From contig NC_036454.1 of assembly GCF_002775205.1 (NCBI RefSeq), positions 27,202,283 through 27,266,282 on the forward strand: a stretch of DNA of 64,000 nt, written 5' to 3'. Positions 61,601 through 64,000 of this stretch are shown here, piece after piece. Below the pieces are notes generated by a model that worked only from the letters and a program-made list of their open reading frames with translations, was not told the origin of the DNA and ran no database searches. Each line of letters opens with the position of its first letter. Position 1 is the stretch's first letter. The translations under genes and the position numbers were made by a program. Source of the stretch: Xiphophorus maculatus. Lineage: Eukaryota; Chordata; Actinopteri; Cyprinodontiformes; Poeciliidae.

Positions 61601-63137
61601 AAATTGGTTTAGATCAAAAATTATTGTGCGGGTGAAAAATTGAAACAAGGCGGCTGCGCTCAGAAATGATTAACCCCACCGCTTCTGTAAAACCACATAA
61701 TTATTGATCAGTTAGCTGCCGCCGCCAAGGAAAACACCTGACGAAGCATTAACATCCATTTGCAGTTATGCTAAGCTAACTGCCTGTCACGTAAATCCGT
61801 AAACAATCTTTAGGACGCCAGTCCAACCCACTTGGTCTCTTGGTTAATGCGCCGCTATCCAACCCCGTCCTCAAACTCGGTAAACCAGAGCAATCAGAGT
61901 CAGTCGAAGCGCGTCGGTCTTAATGAATTATTCCAGGCGCTCTTCCCCGACCACGTTCCATTTTCCCAACACGTTTAGCTTAAAACTGAATTTGTGCGTC
62001 TGTGATCAATAAGGCCTTTTACAGCCTGGGCAGCAGCTCCTTTCACCAGGCTGAATGAATGGAGACGAGGCAGCCGCATCAGCAGAAATGTGATCAGGAA
62101 CACAAACACAAGGACAGAACATGTAGAGAAGGGCGTCCAAAGCGCGGCCCCCCGGGGCCCAATTGCGGCCCCTTTACTGATTCTCTGTGGCCCAGAACAG
62201 GTGGTTGACGCAGACTTTTTTTCTTAAAAAATGGGGCAAAATTATTACAGAAATTAACATTTTCTATCAGGGGAAAATCTTAAGTACAATGCAAAGTATT
62301 TGTCTTTTAACAATCATGTTTTGTGTTTTTTCTTTAATTTCATAATAAATAGAAGCACATTTATCAACTGTGCTTCTATTAAAGCACAGTTGGTGCTTTA
62401 ATAATGTTTGTGATGCTACGACCACTGCAACACAGTCACAGCCACACAGTTACCTAAAGAAGCAGTAGCAAGTGGTTCTTATTGTCACTTTTACTGTTAT
62501 CATAACAGTACCGCAAAATATCACGATAAAACTTCAAGTTCACATCAAGTTAAATCTCTTATCTATATTCCCATTTTTTGTCTCAAAAAAAAAAAAACAG
62601 CCATTACTTGCATCCATGCAGTGAAGATTAGTTGAGGACGTACCCATAAAGGCTCCAACGTTGCCAATCAGGCTGAACAGGCAGCTTTCAGGAGGGAATG
62701 AGCCACATTTACTGCAGGACAAACAAAAAAAAGACAGTCCAGATTTTAAAACCGAAGAAATGCATACACACACCTACACGTATCCCGCTGAACAGATCTT
62801 AAGTGATCAAAAACGGGTTAGCTAGAAAATATCTTGTTCTGATTTCATTTGGATATGAATTTTAACGAACGCTTGTGAATCAATATTTTTTTTTTATATA
62901 AAAGTAAAACAACAGACAAAGTGTGGGTTAATGACTGACACAGAACAGCAGCACAACCAGATGCTAATTCACGCCCAAGGCCCTTTCCGACACAAGCTGC
63001 GGTTTGTGTTCTGAGACCAAGAGGAGAACTGCAGCGGCAGAGGAGCCGACCTGATGAGGGGGATGTCCTGGATGGTGCAGCAGGTCTTGGGGAAGCCCGG
63101 TCGGGGCGACTCCTCTGTGCATGTGACGTTGTAAGAC
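58615..63137 (-). CDS. tmem150a: Transmembrane protein 150A (5' end beyond the window)
   Basis: A multipass membrane protein of the DRAM/TMEM150 family; TMEM150A is reported at the plasma membrane, linked to PI4-kinase regulation. Exons on the minus strand, 5' to 3': 63137-63051, 62711-62644, 60213-60086, 59895-59718 and 58913-58615 (TAG). All joins are in phase and give [74 protein letters not shown] and [20 protein letters not shown]. Hydrophobic segments lie around [45 protein letters not shown] and [14 protein letters not shown]. The cytoplasmic tail ends [16 protein letters not shown], nearly the human tail, but is preceded by an insertion of about 25 residues. About 40 N-terminal residues, with the first membrane segment, are missing. 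Confidence 0.93.
60300..62640. other. tmem150a intron with repeat fragments
   Basis: No exon is seen. The block 60,440-60,560 ('tgtggtggcgctgcatcaag...aaaacctctgaagaagac') resembles a teleost repeat terminus. Positions 62,130-62,230 have 'gcggccccccggggcccaattgcggcccc', typical of another dispersed repeat. An imperfect hairpin (aactgtgctt/aagcacagtt) lies at 62,366-62,391. Confidence 0.4.
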
Positions 63138-63479
63138 CTGCAGCGGCGACACAATGGGGTCAGTTCACTCTCCGGAGGTATCAGCTCCTCGCAAATTTGA
63201 TCACATCCTGTAACTTTTTCCAAGTTGCACCAACTTCAGGGTGTTATTCTGTGATTTTGTGCGGGATTAAGGAGTGTTTGATTCTCAATATAACGTATTT
63301 ATAAAAAATAAAAATGCGAAACATGTGCCGTGAATTTGTATTCCTCTGAAGTTCCAAAGTGAAAGCCAGAGATGAGGTGTGCATTTCAAAACACTGCGTT
63401 TTTAAAAAGGAGCAACAAGGAGAAAGCCACAAGAATTACATTTTGAAGTTTGTCGCAAGGAATGCAGAGGACACAGCCA

Positions 63480-63833
63480 GGGATGCAACTAACAATTATT
63501 TTAGTAATAGACTATTATACTGATTAATGTTCCGATGATTAATCGGATAAAAAATTGGCACATTCTGCAGATGTTTTATTTATTTAACCACTTCAGCCTT
63601 TTTTATACAATATTAAAAATACATTAAAAATTGCAAATAAATAACATTTATTTTTTAGTTTTATTTCCTAAGATGCAATAACATAACATTGTTACAGATT
63701 ATAAACTGGATAGTATATGTTGAGACATTTTTTCTTTTTTGTCAGAATTTGATACATACGAAGCTAAAACTATTTGACGACGTGTGGGTGCATTATTTTC
63801 ATAGACAAATGATTCTTTTAATCTTTATTACAA

Positions 63834-63874
<41 letters not shown>

Positions 63875-64000
63875 GTTTTAGTTTAATTACTGCTGTGAAT
63901 ATGTTGTCATTTCAGCTAATGGTCTTTTTTTTTTTTCCGTCTGTAAACTCCAGTTAACGATTAATCACTCACTAAATTAGTTGATTATTTCAATAACAGA
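63480..64000. repeat. hAT-like MITE, running off the right edge, with AT microsatellite
   Basis: It begins agggatgcaactaacaattattttag and continues with 'tgattaatgttccgatgattaatcgg'. Near the edge the sequence 'cagttaacgattaatcactcactaaattagttgatt' looks like the inverted partner. An (AT)n tract of about 13 units is at 63,841-63,869. The element's end is outside the window. Confidence 0.5.

Overview
The window is nuclear DNA from a bony fish, most likely a teleost. Genes are split by GT-AG introns, intergenic DNA is AT-rich, and the repeats are of teleost type: a tRNA-derived SINE, two 5'-truncated LINEs, hAT-type MITEs with 8-bp target duplications, and fold-back MITEs. The SINE looks like ones common in killifish and livebearers, but I would not name a species. 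I see no bacterial, viral or plasmid content and no CRISPR array.

Layout, left to right. At 3.7-9.2 kb (+) are the last six recognisable coding exons of a KIAA1671-like gene, which ends in the tankyrase-binding-protein C-terminal region; its earlier exons are not recognisable here. At 11.8-15.3 kb (+) is beta-B3 crystallin and at 18.5-20.1 kb (+) beta-B2 crystallin. KIAA1671-CRYBB3-CRYBB2 is also the human 22q11 order. At 21.5-22.4 kb lies a truncated LINE, and at 23.5-25.2 kb (+) ctu1, the cytosolic tRNA 2-thiouridylase subunit. At 27.9-50.1 kb (+) is a full paxillin gene (pxn) with a 13-kb first intron. That intron holds an unrecognised coiled-coil gene (35.4-36.8 kb, +), a Rex3-like LINE fragment and a SINE. 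At 53.1-54.9 kb (+) is rnf181, a small RING-H2 E3 ligase, and at 58.6-63.1 kb (-) tmem150a, convergent with rnf181 and missing its first exon(s) beyond the right edge. RNF181 and TMEM150A are also neighbours in human.

There is no operon logic. The genes serve separate jobs: lens structure (crybb3, crybb2), tRNA wobble-uridine thiolation (ctu1), focal-adhesion scaffolding (pxn), ubiquitination (rnf181), a multipass membrane protein (tmem150a) and a putative tankyrase-linked scaffold (KIAA1671). The two crystallins are a tandem pair with the same exon plan (leader exon, start-codon exon, then one Greek-key motif per exon) and each has a TATA box with a MAF-type element upstream.

Most worth a second look: the nested coiled-coil locus, whose 5' part reads through three frames and has a partial upstream duplicate; the three large paxillin cassette exons with weak or GC donors; the Pro/Ala/Asp tail on beta-B3 crystallin; and several repeats whose target duplications can be read directly.
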